Both the position numbers and the translations under genes were made by a program. Positions 16,228 through 25,583 of a DNA stretch of 44,654 nucleotides are shown piece after piece (position 1 is the stretch's first letter; each line of letters begins with the position of its first letter). This stretch comes from Acidobacteriaceae bacterium (GTDB taxonomy: Bacteria > Acidobacteriota > Terriglobia > Terriglobales > Acidobacteriaceae): contig PLBE01000152.1 of assembly GCA_003134435.1 (NCBI GenBank), positions 733-45,386 of the forward strand. The letters run 5' to 3'. The notes beneath the pieces were generated by a model. The model had not been told where the DNA came from, ran no database searches, and worked only from the letters and a program-made list of their open reading frames with translations.

Positions 16228-16367
16228 ACAGCTTTCGCAAACGGGAAGTCGGGAAACGCTCAGGAGGGGGGAACCACAAATGCGGCAGTCGGCTGGAAAA
16301 ACAGTGAAGAATAAAGTCGCAGCAACGCGCTTGGCAAAGCCAGCGAACCCATGCCTTGCCAGTTCAT
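16228..16367 (-). other. Out-of-frame 5' part of comF
   Basis: This stretch encodes the ComF N-terminus (KRVAATLFFTVFPADCRICG, then SRLPVCESC) in the main ComF frame. The only upstream ATG (16367) is in a different frame and terminates at 16260. A run of five T on the coding strand (plus-strand AAAAA at 16297-16301) is a likely site for an indel. Confidence 0.6.
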
Positions 16368-16492
16368 GGTCCGCCGCTTGGCCCTGGGCAGCCCGTATTC
16401 GAAACCCAGTACTGCTGAAGACGGCCTCCCATCCGGCCAGCCTATGTCGCCCAGCCGGACTTCACAACGCCAGTATAGCCGCGGTCCACGCC

Positions 16493-16750
16493 CTACGCAA
16501 CGCAACCGTCAGAACTTGTTCCATCCGGCGGTTGACTCTGCGGCTCCTTGGCCGCCGCGGCAACCCGCTCAGGGACCGGAATTGTCCGCAAAACATAACA
16601 CCGGCGGTAGCAACGCTCACACCGCACTGCGCGCAGCAGTAAAAGAGGAAGCAGGTACTTCTCCACTACCCCGCGAGGCCGGGACCGATAGGCTTCTTTC
16701 GAGCCACATCCCCGGCAATGGAATTCGTCAAAAAGCTCGGCCCAATTCAC
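16493..16750 (-). CDS. Small zinc-ribbon protein
   Basis: An 85-residue protein. The GTG at 16750 is preferred because GGGAAGG lies 6 nt ahead of it. It carries a four-cysteine zinc ribbon: CRGC at the start and CERCYRRC about 30 residues later, with RSRPRGVVEK between, ending in a proline/serine-rich tail. This arrangement resembles small zinc-ribbon proteins encoded in acidobacterial genomes, which I recognise only by type. It is on the same strand as comF, with its stop about 130 nt upstream of the ATG at 16367. Function unknown. Confidence 0.6.
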   Translation of the reverse strand: MNWAELFDEFHCRGCGSKEAYRSRPRGVVEKYLLPLLLLRAVRCERCYRRCYVLRTIPVPERVAAAAKEPQSQPPDGTSSDGCVA

Positions 16751-16969
16751 GAGATGCCTTCCCGATAAAAACCATTCCAACCCTGACTAGGATTCAAAGT
16801 TGCTCCCAGGAGTTGCAGGTCAATTCCCGCCTTTCCGCTCTCCTGGCCCTCGTGAATGGCTCACCCAAAGGCTGCGCAGCCACTTGTAAACCTGCCTCTC
16901 GGCATGTTAAGGTGCGCCGTCTCTGCTAATGTAAATCTGCAATGAAATTTCTGGTGACCCGAGGTCCTC

Positions 16970-19033
16970 ATGAGCACCCCTGCGGCGACTGAAGCCCCCC
17001 GCAAACATCGCCCCTATGTTCCGGAATCGATGGAAATGAAGGAGTTTACCTTCCGCGCCGTCCTGATCGGCCTGTTCCTGACCGCTCTCCTCGGCTCCGC
17101 CAACGCATATCTCGGCCTCAAGGCTGGCATGACTATCGCCGCCACCTATCCCGCAGCCGTCATCTCGATGGCGTTGCTCCGGTTGATGAAGGGCTCGCTG
17201 CTGGAAGAAAACATCGCCCGAACCGTAGGCTCCATCGGCGAATCGGTTGCCGCAGGTGCCATATTCACCATCCCCGCCTTCGTCATGGCCGGCCTCTGGC
17301 CCACCCTGACCCCCAGTTTCAGCCGGCCCGAGTACTGGAAGTCGGTTGCCCTGATGATGATCGGCGGCACCCTCGGCATCCTGTTCGTCACCCTCCTGCG
17401 CCGCGTGATGGTGGAAGATCCCGATCTTCCCTTCCCCGAGTCCGTGGCCGCTTCCGAGATTCACAAAGCCGGCCAGCAAGGTTCCCAAGCCGCCAAGATC
17501 CTGTTCGCCAACATGGGCTTCGGCGCCTTCATGTACCTGCTCGGAGCCGTCAATGTTTTCAATCCCAGCAACACCTTTCCCCTGAAGATCAGCGACCTCG
17601 GGAAGAAGTTGCTCCTCCGCACCAGTACCAACCCCAACGTCGCTACCACCATTACTGGCGGCGCTACTTTGATGACCGCACCCGACATCAGTCCCGCCTA
17701 TCTCGGCGTGGGATACATCATTGGCCCCAGACTGGCCGCCCTGAACTTCGCTGGAGGTGTGCTGGCTTGGGGCTTGCTCGTTCCCCTCCTAACCTTCACC
17801 ATCGGTCCCTACATCCAGGCCTCAATGCCTGAAGGACAATCCATCGCGTGGCCCTTGCTCGCCCAAGCCATCTATTTTTCGATCGTCCGGCCCATCGCCG
17901 TCGGCGGCATGTTGGTTGGCGCTTCCTACACTCTTTTTAAAATGCGAAAACAGTTGGGCCTCGGCATGAGCCGAGCCGTCTCCGACCTCAAGAAATCGGC
18001 AGCTGCCCACGCTGCCTCCAATCGCACCGAGCGCGACCTCCCGGCCAAGGCGGTTTTCGCCGGCATCGCTGTCGTTTTCGTCGCCATGATCTTGCTCTAC
18101 TACTATTTCATCAGCGGCGCAGGCAATCTTTCCAGTTCCCGCATCCTCTCCGGATCGTTAGTAGCCGCCGGCGTGATGATCATCGTCGGCTTCTTCTTCG
18201 CCGCCGTTTCCGGAAACCTCGTCGGTATGATCGGTTCCTCCAACAACCCAGTCTCCGGACTCACCCTCTGCACCCTCGTCATCGCAGCCCTGCTCATGGT
18301 CGCTCTTGGCGTTTCCGGAACCGGCGGAGTCGCAGCCGTCCTTGGAGTAGCGGCCATCGTGTGCGTTTCTTCCGCCGTGGCCGGCGAGATGTTGCAGGAC
18401 TTAAAAGTGGGCCACATCCTCGGTGGCACTCCCTCCAAGATGCAGATCGGAGACCTTCTCGGCATCGTCGTCGCATCGCTCGTCCTGTTCTTCCCCATCG
18501 CCATCCTCGCCAAGGCATATACCTTCGGCAGCCCCGCCCTCCCCGCTCCTCAGGCCGGCCTGATGGCCATGCTCTCCAAAGGAATCGTCGGCGGCGATAT
18601 GGCATGGCCCTTGGTGATCGTCGGCATTCTGCTCGGACTAGCCATGATCATGATCGAAGTGAAGAGCGTGATGCTCTTCGCCGTCGGCATGTATCTGCCC
18701 TTGGGTACGACCTTTGCCATCTTTATCGGAGGCGTGATTCGCTGGATCACCGACAATTTGCGCGACCGTCGCGGTTTCAACGACGCTCAGAAAGCGCGCG
18801 TCGAAAACGCCGGCGTCCTCACCGCCTCCGGCCTGATCGCCGGCGAAGCGCTCTGCGGCCTCCTCATCGCCGCCCTGGTCGGCTCTGGCCACGACGTGAC
18901 CCTCTTCAAATGGACCCCGTCGTTCTTCCTCGCGCTGGCTGCCCTCGCCATACTGGCGATCGTCATGATCCGCGTCCCGCTGGCCAACGCCGGCAGGCCC
19001 GAAGATCCAGCTCCGCCAACCGCGATCATGTAA
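16970..19033 (+). CDS. OPT family oligopeptide transporter
   Basis: A 687-residue polytopic membrane protein. Many hydrophobic helices are separated by short loops. The N-terminal hallmark is the stretch LGSANAYLGLKAGMTIAATYP, of which the core NAYLGLKAGMT is diagnostic of the OPT/YSL family. Internal signatures include DLPFPES (also typical), NPSNTFPLKISD and TGGATLMTAPDISPAYLGVGY. Members import oligopeptides or metal chelates with protons. The start ATG at 16970 has GAGG upstream. A POT-type peptide transporter lies 1.4 kb downstream, so two peptide importers sit close together in this region. Substrate unknown. Confidence 0.95.
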   Translation: MSTPAATEAPRKHRPYVPESMEMKEFTFRAVLIGLFLTALLGSANAYLGLKAGMTIAATYPAAVISMALLRLMKGSLLEENIARTVGSIGESVAAGAIFTIPAFVMAGLWPTLTPSFSRPEYWKSVALMMIGGTLGILFVTLLRRVMVEDPDLPFPESVAASEIHKAGQQGSQAAKILFANMGFGAFMYLLGAVNVFNPSNTFPLKISDLGKKLLLRTSTNPNVATTITGGATLMTAPDISPAYLGVGYIIGPRLAALNFAGGVLAWGLLVPLLTFTIGPYIQASMPEGQSIAWPLLAQAIYFSIVRPIAVGGMLVGASYTLFKMRKQLGLGMSRAVSDLKKSAAAHAASNRTERDLPAKAVFAGIAVVFVAMILLYYYFISGAGNLSSSRILSGSLVAAGVMIIVGFFFAAVSGNLVGMIGSSNNPVSGLTLCTLVIAALLMVALGVSGTGGVAAVLGVAAIVCVSSAVAGEMLQDLKVGHILGGTPSKMQIGDLLGIVVASLVLFFPIAILAKAYTFGSPALPAPQAGLMAMLSKGIVGGDMAWPLVIVGILLGLAMIMIEVKSVMLFAVGMYLPLGTTFAIFIGGVIRWITDNLRDRRGFNDAQKARVENAGVLTASGLIAGEALCGLLIAALVGSGHDVTLFKWTPSFFLALAALAILAIVMIRVPLANAGRPEDPAPPTAIM

Positions 19034-19049
19034 CGTAGGAATGTCCTTA

Positions 19050-19129
19050 ACCACGAAGGACGCAAACTATCACGAAGGAGGCCAGTTCAGCCGAGATTCT
19101 CCTTCGTGATACTTTGTGTCCTTCGTGGT
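19050..19129. repeat. Inverted repeat of the 'accacgaaggacacaaag' family
   Basis: The left arm (19050-19080) and the right arm (19099-19129) are near-perfect reverse complements of 31 nt with an 18-nt loop. It lies between the OPT and YggS genes and would fold into a strong hairpin in RNA. Confidence 0.85.
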
Positions 19130-19139
19130 TTTCGCTTTT

Positions 19140-19844
19140 ATGTCGATTGCTGAAAACATTGCCCGAGTGCGGGAACGGATTGCGGCGGCGGCCCAGCGGG
19201 CCATCCGCAGTCCCGACGAAGTTAAACTGATGGGCGTGAGCAAGACTTTTTCTGCCGAACTCATCCGCGAGGCGTACGCCGCCGGCCTGCGTGTATTCGG
19301 CGAGAACCGCGTCCAGGAGCTCGCCGGCAAAGCGGATGCCCTCCGCGATCTGCCCGGCGCCGAATGGCACCTGATCGGACATCTGCAAACCAACAAAGCC
19401 GCGAAGGCGACAGAACTGTTCGACGCCGTGGATTCCGTCGACTCCGTGCGCTTGGCGCAAAAACTGAATGGCTTCGCGGCAAGCGCTGGCAAAACCCTAC
19501 CCATCCTCATCGAGATCAACGTCGGTGGCGAGACCGCCAAAAGCGGTCTCGCGCCCACCTCCACCGAACTCGATCAGATTCTTCAAGGCGCGCTGCAATG
19601 GGCGAATCTGAAAATTCAAGGCCTTATGACCGTCCCGCCCTACTCAGAGGATCCGGAAGGCTCGCGACCCTACTTCAGCCAGCTTCGTAAGATTCGCGAC
19701 ACCATTGCCGCACGAGGCTTGCCGAACATCAGCCCGGCAGTTCTTTCCATGGGCATGTCACACGATTTCGAAGTGGCAATAGAAGAAGGAGCAACCTGTG
19801 TGCGCGTAGGCACAGCAATTTTCGGAGAGAGAACAAAAGCTTAA
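19140..19844 (+). CDS. yggS: YggS/PROSC family PLP-binding protein
   Basis: A 234-residue single-domain alanine-racemase-like barrel (COG0325). The pyridoxal phosphate lysine is in LMGVSK (about residue 31-36), followed by FGENRVQEL, HLIGHLQTNK, IEINVGGE-type strands and SMGMSHDFEVAI; these are the conserved landmarks of the family. It binds PLP and is involved in vitamin B6 homeostasis; no catalytic reaction is firmly known. The ATG at 19140 is chosen because the frame from 19116 begins inside the repeat element. The DUF167 gene lies about 100 nt downstream, a frequent neighbour of yggS. Confidence 0.93.
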   Translation: MSIAENIARVRERIAAAAQRAIRSPDEVKLMGVSKTFSAELIREAYAAGLRVFGENRVQELAGKADALRDLPGAEWHLIGHLQTNKAAKATELFDAVDSVDSVRLAQKLNGFAASAGKTLPILIEINVGGETAKSGLAPTSTELDQILQGALQWANLKIQGLMTVPPYSEDPEGSRPYFSQLRKIRDTIAARGLPNISPAVLSMGMSHDFEVAIEEGATCVRVGTAIFGERTKA

Positions 19845-19931
19845 CCGCAGCGGCACCTGGAACACAGAGACACGCACTAGGGGATCGAAGACATGTTCCC
19901 CCCCGGTGTGCCTCTGTGCCTTCCGTGGTAA
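19842..19931. repeat. Inverted repeat of the 'ccacagaggcacagag' family
   Basis: The left arm (19842-19875) begins in the yggS stop codon and the right arm (19905-19931) is its imperfect reverse complement. It resembles the 19050-19129 element in position (between genes) and style, but has its own core. Confidence 0.7.
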
Positions 19932-19940
19932 GGCCTTTCG

Positions 19941-20228
19941 ATGCTGGCCATTCACAATTCGCCCACCGGTTCAACCTTCGCCGTCAAAGTTCACCCGCGC
20001 GCCAGGAAGAATGCCATCACCGGCGAAGTAGGCGACGCCCTCAAACTAGCCCTCACCGCCCCTCCCGTGGATAACAAAGCCAACGCAGCCTGCATCGATT
20101 TTTTTGCAAAATTTTTGAAGGTACCACGTTCCTCCGTTACTATTGCAGCCGGCCAGACCAGCCGGAATAAAGTGATCCGTGTGGCAGGCTTGTCGGCCGA
20201 GGAACTCCGGCAGCGTTTGAAAATCTGA
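19941..20228 (+). CDS. DUF167 (YggU) family protein
   Basis: A 95-residue protein with the full DUF167 domain. The hallmarks KVHPRARKNAI, ALKLALTAPPVDNKAN and VTIAAGQTSRNKVI are present, and the length is normal for the family. Its function is unknown; structures show a small alpha/beta fold. It follows yggS, as in many genomes, but no yggT lies between them here. The start ATG at 19941 is the first in frame after the upstream repeat. Confidence 0.92.
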   Translation: MLAIHNSPTGSTFAVKVHPRARKNAITGEVGDALKLALTAPPVDNKANAACIDFFAKFLKVPRSSVTIAAGQTSRNKVIRVAGLSAEELRQRLKI

Positions 20229-20271
20229 ACCAAGCACAGTGTCTTGCAAGTTCGTGGCATAATCCCACGCT

Positions 20272-20352
20272 GTCATCCGGAGCGAAGCGAAGGACCTATG
20301 CATTCCCGCGCTACAGGCAAATACACAGATCCATCGCTTCGCTCACGATCAG
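20272..20352. repeat. Inverted repeat of the 'gagcgaagcgaagga' family
   Basis: The left arm (20272-20304, gtcatccggagcgaagcgaa then ggacctatgcatt) and the right arm (20326-20352, cagatccatcgcttcgctca then cgatcag) are imperfect reverse complements. It lies in the 190-nt gap before the POT transporter gene. I recall such sequences as common in acidobacterial intergenic DNA, but this cannot be verified here. Confidence 0.75.
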
Positions 20353-20417
20353 AACCGATATTTATGTCGCGCATCTGCGAGACACTACACTAGGAACCGC
20401 AGCATGAGGAGCCACGT

Positions 20418-21812
20418 TTGACCTTCTCCGAGCGTTTGCAGGAAATCCGCACCGGCTTCGAACGCCCCTTCTGGATCGCGAACACCACCGAGATCTTCGA
20501 GCGCCTTTCCTACTACGGCGCTTTTGCTTCGCTTGCCCTATATCTGCAGGAGAAGCTGAATTTCTCGACCGAGCAAACCGGCACTCTGACGGGCCTATTC
20601 GGCGGCATGGTATGGTTTCTCGCCATCTTTGGAGGAGCCGCCGCCGACCGCCTCGGCTTTCGCCGCGCCCTCTCCATCGCCTACCTCATCCTCGCCGCTG
20701 CCTACTTTCTGATCGGATCAATCGGCGCGTCCTGGCTGGCGCCCGTCCGCAACGCCGTACCCCTGGGACTATTTGTCGGCTGCATCCTCATCCTCCCCGC
20801 CCTCGGCATCTCGCTCGTGAAACCCTGCGTCGTCGGCACCACCGCGCGCGCCTCCAAAGAGAATGTCCGCTCCATCGGCTACTCGATCTATTACACCATG
20901 GTCAACATCGGAGGAGCCCTCGGCCCTTTGTTCGCCGGATGGGCGCATCGCCACCTCGGCGTCGAGAACGTTTACCGTGTTGCTGCGCTCAGCGTCTTTG
21001 CCATGTTTTTCGTGGTCATCCTCTTCTTCCGCGAACCACGCCAGGCTGGCGACGCCCCTCCGCCATCCATCGCGACCGTCGCCCGTAACTTCTGCGTCGT
21101 GGTCGGTAATTACCGGTTGGTTCTGCCAGTATTGCTCATCGCTCTGTTACTGCGCATCGGGCTGTTGATCGATCCTTCATACTCCGTGCCTTGGTGGATC
21201 TGGTGCGGCCTGCTGCTTCTCGTGCTCGCCGGCATCAGCCGCTTCATGTGGTTCCTCGTGCTCTTTACCGGCTACTGGGTCGTGTTCTGGCAGCAGTACA
21301 TCAGCCTGCCCGGCTACATTCACGGCTACATCAACTCCAGCGCCCCCGTCGAGACCATCCTCGTCACCGATGGCCTCACCGTGATCTGCCTCACCCTCGC
21401 CGTGAATTACCTCACCCGCAAGATCCCCGCATTTCAGGCAGTCATCCTGGGCACGGTCATCACGTCTCTCTCCTGGGTGATCCTTGCCCTGCGGCCCACG
21501 CTCTGGGGAGCGGTCCTTTCCCTGTTCGTGCTGGCGCTCGGCGAAATCATTCAGTCTCCGCGCTATTACGAATACATCTCCCGCCTCGCGCCTCCCGGTC
21601 AGCAGGGCACTTACATGGGCTTCGCCTTCCTGCCCATCGGTATCGGATCGCTCATCGGCGGCTGGTTTGGCGGCACCCTCGTTCACCACTTCGGAGAAGT
21701 CACTCATCAACCCGCCCGCATCTGGTGGACCGTCACCGCCATCGGCTTAGCCACCGCCGCGGTGCTTTGGATCTATGACAAGATCGTGTCAACGGAGACG
21801 ACCTCAGCTTAA
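20418..21812 (+). CDS. POT/PTR2 family proton-dependent peptide transporter
   Basis: A 464-residue polytopic protein with about 12 hydrophobic helices. The N-terminal motif FWIANTTEIFERLSYYG (residues 18-34) carries the ExxERxSYYG hallmark of the POT family, which couples proton binding to peptide uptake. A second mark, the DRLGFRRAL loop after the fourth helix, is typical of the MFS fold. Start: a TTG at 20418 with GAGGAG about 7 nt upstream; an ATG at 20404 is closed by a stop after five codons, so TTG is the better choice. Substrates are probably di- and tripeptides. Confidence 0.9.
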   Translation: MTFSERLQEIRTGFERPFWIANTTEIFERLSYYGAFASLALYLQEKLNFSTEQTGTLTGLFGGMVWFLAIFGGAAADRLGFRRALSIAYLILAAAYFLIGSIGASWLAPVRNAVPLGLFVGCILILPALGISLVKPCVVGTTARASKENVRSIGYSIYYTMVNIGGALGPLFAGWAHRHLGVENVYRVAALSVFAMFFVVILFFREPRQAGDAPPPSIATVARNFCVVVGNYRLVLPVLLIALLLRIGLLIDPSYSVPWWIWCGLLLLVLAGISRFMWFLVLFTGYWVVFWQQYISLPGYIHGYINSSAPVETILVTDGLTVICLTLAVNYLTRKIPAFQAVILGTVITSLSWVILALRPTLWGAVLSLFVLALGEIIQSPRYYEYISRLAPPGQQGTYMGFAFLPIGIGSLIGGWFGGTLVHHFGEVTHQPARIWWTVTAIGLATAAVLWIYDKIVSTETTSA

Positions 21813-22076
21813 ATCCCTTCTCTACTCCCCGAGGATAGACCGCTACCCTCTAGTCGAACCGGGCTGCAACAGCTTGAGTCAAAGTTCTATCCTTCGATAA
21901 CCGTTTTAAGTGATTGAACAGACTCTGCTTAAGGAGAATTTCGCCAGCAGAGCGAGTGCGCGGCTAAATGGCCGGCGACACCATGTCTCAACGGCAATTA
22001 GGTAACTAGACTATCAGCATCCTGTTTGTTTTACTTCTTCAATGGAGATGCACGTAGACCCACGGCGGTGCATTTG

Positions 22077-23519
22077 ATGACGCGAAAGGAAGCAGATTTG
22101 AGTCACGCGAAGTTCGATGTCGTTGTTGTCGGTGGCGGTTTCAGTGGCGCCCTGCTCGCTGTCCAGCTCTCCCGCCGCGCCCCAGACTTGTCGGTTGCCG
22201 TTGTCGATAAGGGACCTTTGCCGGGTCGCGGCCTCGCCTATGGCACAAAATATTCCTGTCATTTGCTCAACGTTCCTGCCAGCAACATGAGCGCGCTGCC
22301 AGAGGAGCCGCATCATTTCCTCCGTTGGGCCAAAGTGAACTATGGGACCTCCGTTCAACCAACCACTTTCCTGCCCCGACCCGCTTACGGTCGGTATATA
22401 GGTTCACTCCTGGAAGACGCGATGGCCCACGGTAGCGGCCGCAATCTGCACTGGATCAAGGGCGAGGCATCGTCCGTCACCCGCGACCAACTCATCGAAA
22501 TTCGACTGACCGATGGCTCCGTACGAGTCGCCCAATCTCTTGTGCTCGCCGTGGGTAACTTCCCGCCGGCCAATCTCAAGATTCCAGGCCTCTCCGCCGG
22601 CAGCAGTCGATACGTTCGGTCCCCGTGGTCAGCCACCGCGTTGCACGAGATCCCCAAAAATGGCGCCGTGCTGCTCATCGGTTCCGGCCTGACCAGCGTT
22701 GATTTGGCCGTCGCCCTGAAGTCGGAGGGGTTCGCCGGGCACATCCACATTCTGTCTCGGCGCGGCCTGATGCCGCTGACTCAGCGACCAACCGGACAGT
22801 GGCCTCATTTCTGGGATGAACCCGGTCCACAAACGATTCGGAAGCTCTTGCGCCTTGTGCGCGAACAAGTTCGGATGGCCTCGGAATCAGGCGGCGACTG
22901 GCGTGAGGTCATCGATAGCCTCCGCCCGGTGACGCAGAACATTTGGCAGTCCTTATCGCTGAAAGAGCGAAAGAGATTTCTGCGACACGTGCGCTCCTAT
23001 TGGGAAGTTCACCGCCACCGAATCGCTCCAGAGATTGGCGAAACCATCGCCAATCTCGTTCACCAAGGACAAGCTATTATTTACGCCGGTCGCGTGACCG
23101 ATTACCGAGAGTTTCCCGGTCACGCGGAAGTTGCATTGCAAGATCGCAAAACTGGCGATGTGCGCACCTTGAATGTCGATCGCGTGATCAACTGCACCGG
23201 CCCCGAGACCGATTGCCGGCGCATTGAAGACCCGCTCATTAAGAATCTTCTCGCCCATGGACTCGCGCGACCCGACCCACTATTCCTGGGGCTGGACGTC
23301 GATCCAAACGGCGCCCTGATTGATTCCAGCGGCAAACCGTCACCTGCGCTTTACGTCATTGGTCCTGCAAGAAAGGGATCGCTTTGGGAGACAATCGCCG
23401 TACCGGAACTTCGCGCGCAGGCATCCGACCTGGCCGCGCATCTCGCTTGCACCTTGGAGCCTGGGATTCAACCGGTCCCTGAGGATGAGGCTATAGGGGC
23501 AGAGGCCAATCCCGGATAG
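22077..23519 (+). CDS. FAD/NAD(P)-binding oxidoreductase
   Basis: A 480-residue protein with an N-terminal Rossmann fold. GGGFSG lies at 19-24, DVVVVGGGFSGALLA in the first strand, and a second nucleotide motif (LLIGSGLTSVDLA) follows at about residue 200. The family is the FAD-NAD(P)-binding type (PF13454), whose members include HpyO-like hydroxylases. It has LPGRGLAYG and HLLNVPASNMSALPE, typical of that family. The substrate is not predictable. The ATG at 22077 is chosen over a TTG at 22026, which has no ribosome site. The AlkD-like gene follows after 168 nt. Confidence 0.85.
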   Translation: MTRKEADLSHAKFDVVVVGGGFSGALLAVQLSRRAPDLSVAVVDKGPLPGRGLAYGTKYSCHLLNVPASNMSALPEEPHHFLRWAKVNYGTSVQPTTFLPRPAYGRYIGSLLEDAMAHGSGRNLHWIKGEASSVTRDQLIEIRLTDGSVRVAQSLVLAVGNFPPANLKIPGLSAGSSRYVRSPWSATALHEIPKNGAVLLIGSGLTSVDLAVALKSEGFAGHIHILSRRGLMPLTQRPTGQWPHFWDEPGPQTIRKLLRLVREQVRMASESGGDWREVIDSLRPVTQNIWQSLSLKERKRFLRHVRSYWEVHRHRIAPEIGETIANLVHQGQAIIYAGRVTDYREFPGHAEVALQDRKTGDVRTLNVDRVINCTGPETDCRRIEDPLIKNLLAHGLARPDPLFLGLDVDPNGALIDSSGKPSPALYVIGPARKGSLWETIAVPELRAQASDLAAHLACTLEPGIQPVPEDEAIGAEANPG

Positions 23520-23687
23520 CGTGTGTTCTCAGTATGCATGTTTAGGCGCCATCAGCGTTCGCGACGCGCCCGCAACCATAACACTGTGACAATAGATCAC
23601 AGCATTTCGCCCGGCTCCTCTTCTATCATGACCGGACTCCCGGGCAAAACGACAGTCGGAGGCACTGTCGCCCCAAGGACCTTTCCC

Positions 23688-24413
23688 ATGCGCGAAATTA
23701 CCCCCGATTACATCGCCGATCACATCCGGCGCGTCCTCAAGGATGGCGGCTCAGCACCGCACTCAGAAGAAGTACAGCATTTTTTCAAAGCAGAAATTAA
23801 ATCGCGCGGCTGGTACACCGCCGAGCTGAGAAAATTTGCGGTCCGTTTCCGGCGCAGCATCGCCCGCGAACGGGGAATGGCTTTCGTGGTGCAGGTGGCC
23901 GACAAGCTTTTCTCCGGCCCTGTTCTTGAAGAAAAGGTGGTCGCCGTTCTTCTCCTCGAAAATCAGACGAAGACCCTCGGCGACAACGAATTTCTGTTGT
24001 TCGCGTCCTGGCTCGACCGCGTCTCCAGTTGGGCCGATCACGACGCGCTGGCGCACTACTTGCTCGCGCCCATGGTGGCCGCCAAGCCTGCTCGCTGCCG
24101 CCATGTTTTTCTCTGGGCGAAGTCGCCCAATCGCTGGCGGCGGCGCTCCGCCTGCGTGGCGTTGATCCGGGGAGCGCGCGAACAAAAGTTCTTCCCACAG
24201 ATCGTCCGCCTTTCCAATCAATTGCTGCGTGAAAACGAAAAAGACGACCTGGTGCAGAAGGGATTAGGCTGGCTGTTACGCGAAACCGCCAAGGCCGACC
24301 CGAGCCGCGCCGTGCCCTACTTGATCAAAATTCGGCAAAATGCGCCCCGCCTCGTGCTGCGGACCGCGTGCGAAACATTGCCCAAGGTCACGCGCAATCG
24401 AATATTGCTGTGA
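23688..24413 (+). CDS. AlkD-like DNA alkylation repair protein
   Basis: A 241-residue all-helical protein of HEAT-like repeats, matching the AlkD/AlkC-type DNA glycosylases that remove alkylated bases such as 3-methyladenine and 7-methylguanine. Conserved features include SWLDRVSSWADHD (W115, D119), which fits the tryptophan-aspartate pair of Bacillus cereus AlkD, and the following WRRRSACVALI helix, where the arginine should be catalytic. The ATG at 23688 is chosen because AAGGA lies upstream; the frame continues back to 23523 but the extra residues look like intergenic sequence. The neighbouring FAD gene is on the same strand, but no functional link is evident. Confidence 0.85.
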   Translation: MREITPDYIADHIRRVLKDGGSAPHSEEVQHFFKAEIKSRGWYTAELRKFAVRFRRSIARERGMAFVVQVADKLFSGPVLEEKVVAVLLLENQTKTLGDNEFLLFASWLDRVSSWADHDALAHYLLAPMVAAKPARCRHVFLWAKSPNRWRRRSACVALIRGAREQKFFPQIVRLSNQLLRENEKDDLVQKGLGWLLRETAKADPSRAVPYLIKIRQNAPRLVLRTACETLPKVTRNRILL

Positions 24414-24477
24414 TCACCGGCGCCTGCCGGGCTGCGCTCCGCTTGGACGGCCCAATGCCCCCGTCCCTACACATCCT

Positions 24478-25407
24478 TCAGTGCCCTTCCTCTTCCAGAA
24501 ATTTCTCCACTTCCAGCGCGGCCATGCACCCGGAACCTGCCGCCGTAATGGCCTGGCGATAGCGCCGATCCTGAACGTCCCCGCACGCGAACACCCCCGG
24601 CACCCTCGTAAATACATTCTTCTGCGTCAGCAGGTAGCCGTCCGCGTCCGCCTCCAGTTGGCCTTCGAACATCTTCGCGTTGGGAATATGCCCAATCCCC
24701 AGAAACATCGCGCTCGTCGGAAACTCCCAGGTCTCGCCACTCTTCAGGTTGCGCAGCCGCAGCGCCGTGACTTCCTTCTTGCTCACATCCAGAACATCGT
24801 CCACCACCGTGTCCGTCATAAACGCAATCTTGGGATTCGAACGGGCCCGATCCAGCATGATTTTCGATGCCCGAAACTGCTCCCGCCGATGAATCAGAGT
24901 CACTTTGCTCGCAAAGCGCGTCAGAAATGTCGCTTCTTCCATCGCCGAATCGCCGCCGCCAATCACTGCGATTTCCTTGCCCGAAAAAAAGAAACCGTCG
25001 CAAGTCGCGCACGAAGAAACACCGTGCCCAATCAGCGCGTGCTCGTTCGGCAGGCCCAGCCATCGCGCCGACGCTCCGCTGGCGATGATCAGCGTCCGCG
25101 TCTGAATCACTTCTTTCCCCACGCTCAGCTCGATCGGACGTTTTCCCAAATCGGCCTTCACCAGATGTCCCATGCGATACTCCGCGCCGAAACGCGTCGC
25201 CTGTTTGCGCATGTTCTCGATCAGCTCTGGCCCCTGGATGCCCTCAGGAAAACCGGGAAAATTTTCCACCAGCGTCGTCATCGACAATTGCCCGCCCGGT
25301 TCATGCCCTTCGATCACCAGCGGCTTCAAGTTAGCGCGGGCTGAATAGAGAGCGGCCGTATGACCGGCGCATCCGGAGCCGATAATCACTACATTGCGTA
25401 TGTCCAT
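24478..25407 (-). CDS. trxB: Thioredoxin-disulfide reductase
   Basis: A 309-residue low-molecular-weight thioredoxin reductase, normal in size for bacteria. FAD binding: GSGCAG (10-15). The redox-active pair is CATC (C133, C136), followed by the NADPH site GGGDSA (150-155) and HRREQFRAS. The C-terminal FAD motif reads GVFACGDVQD. It transfers electrons from NADPH to thioredoxin in the cytoplasm, supporting disulfide reduction and ribonucleotide reductase. The start at 25407 gives a canonical N-terminus. The gene stands alone on the minus strand between the convergent AlkD gene and the next minus-strand gene. Confidence 0.96.
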   Translation of the reverse strand: MDIRNVVIIGSGCAGHTAALYSARANLKPLVIEGHEPGGQLSMTTLVENFPGFPEGIQGPELIENMRKQATRFGAEYRMGHLVKADLGKRPIELSVGKEVIQTRTLIIASGASARWLGLPNEHALIGHGVSSCATCDGFFFSGKEIAVIGGGDSAMEEATFLTRFASKVTLIHRREQFRASKIMLDRARSNPKIAFMTDTVVDDVLDVSKKEVTALRLRNLKSGETWEFPTSAMFLGIGHIPNAKMFEGQLEADADGYLLTQKNVFTRVPGVFACGDVQDRRYRQAITAAGSGCMAALEVEKFLEEEGH

Positions 25408-25583
25408 AGGAGTAAGAAACCGCTCGTCGGAAACTGTGTCGCAGCAGCCGCCTTGATAACCACTAGCTACTAACCACTAAGAGATAGATTCCAAAAAACA
25501 GATTTTGTTTCATCCCGCCAATAGTGTGCCGAGCAGCCTCGCCCGCCCGCGACGCGCCAGCGAACAGCCGCTCCGCCTTAGCT

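Noticed and set aside
16260-16505. Minus-strand frame overlapping the comF 5' region, called as a separate protein
   Set aside because: Its only meaningful part is the out-of-frame start of comF; as a separate protein it has no features.
21813-22076. Searched for a tRNA or riboswitch in this 264-nt gap
   Set aside because: No cloverleaf or recognisable riboswitch pattern was seen by eye.
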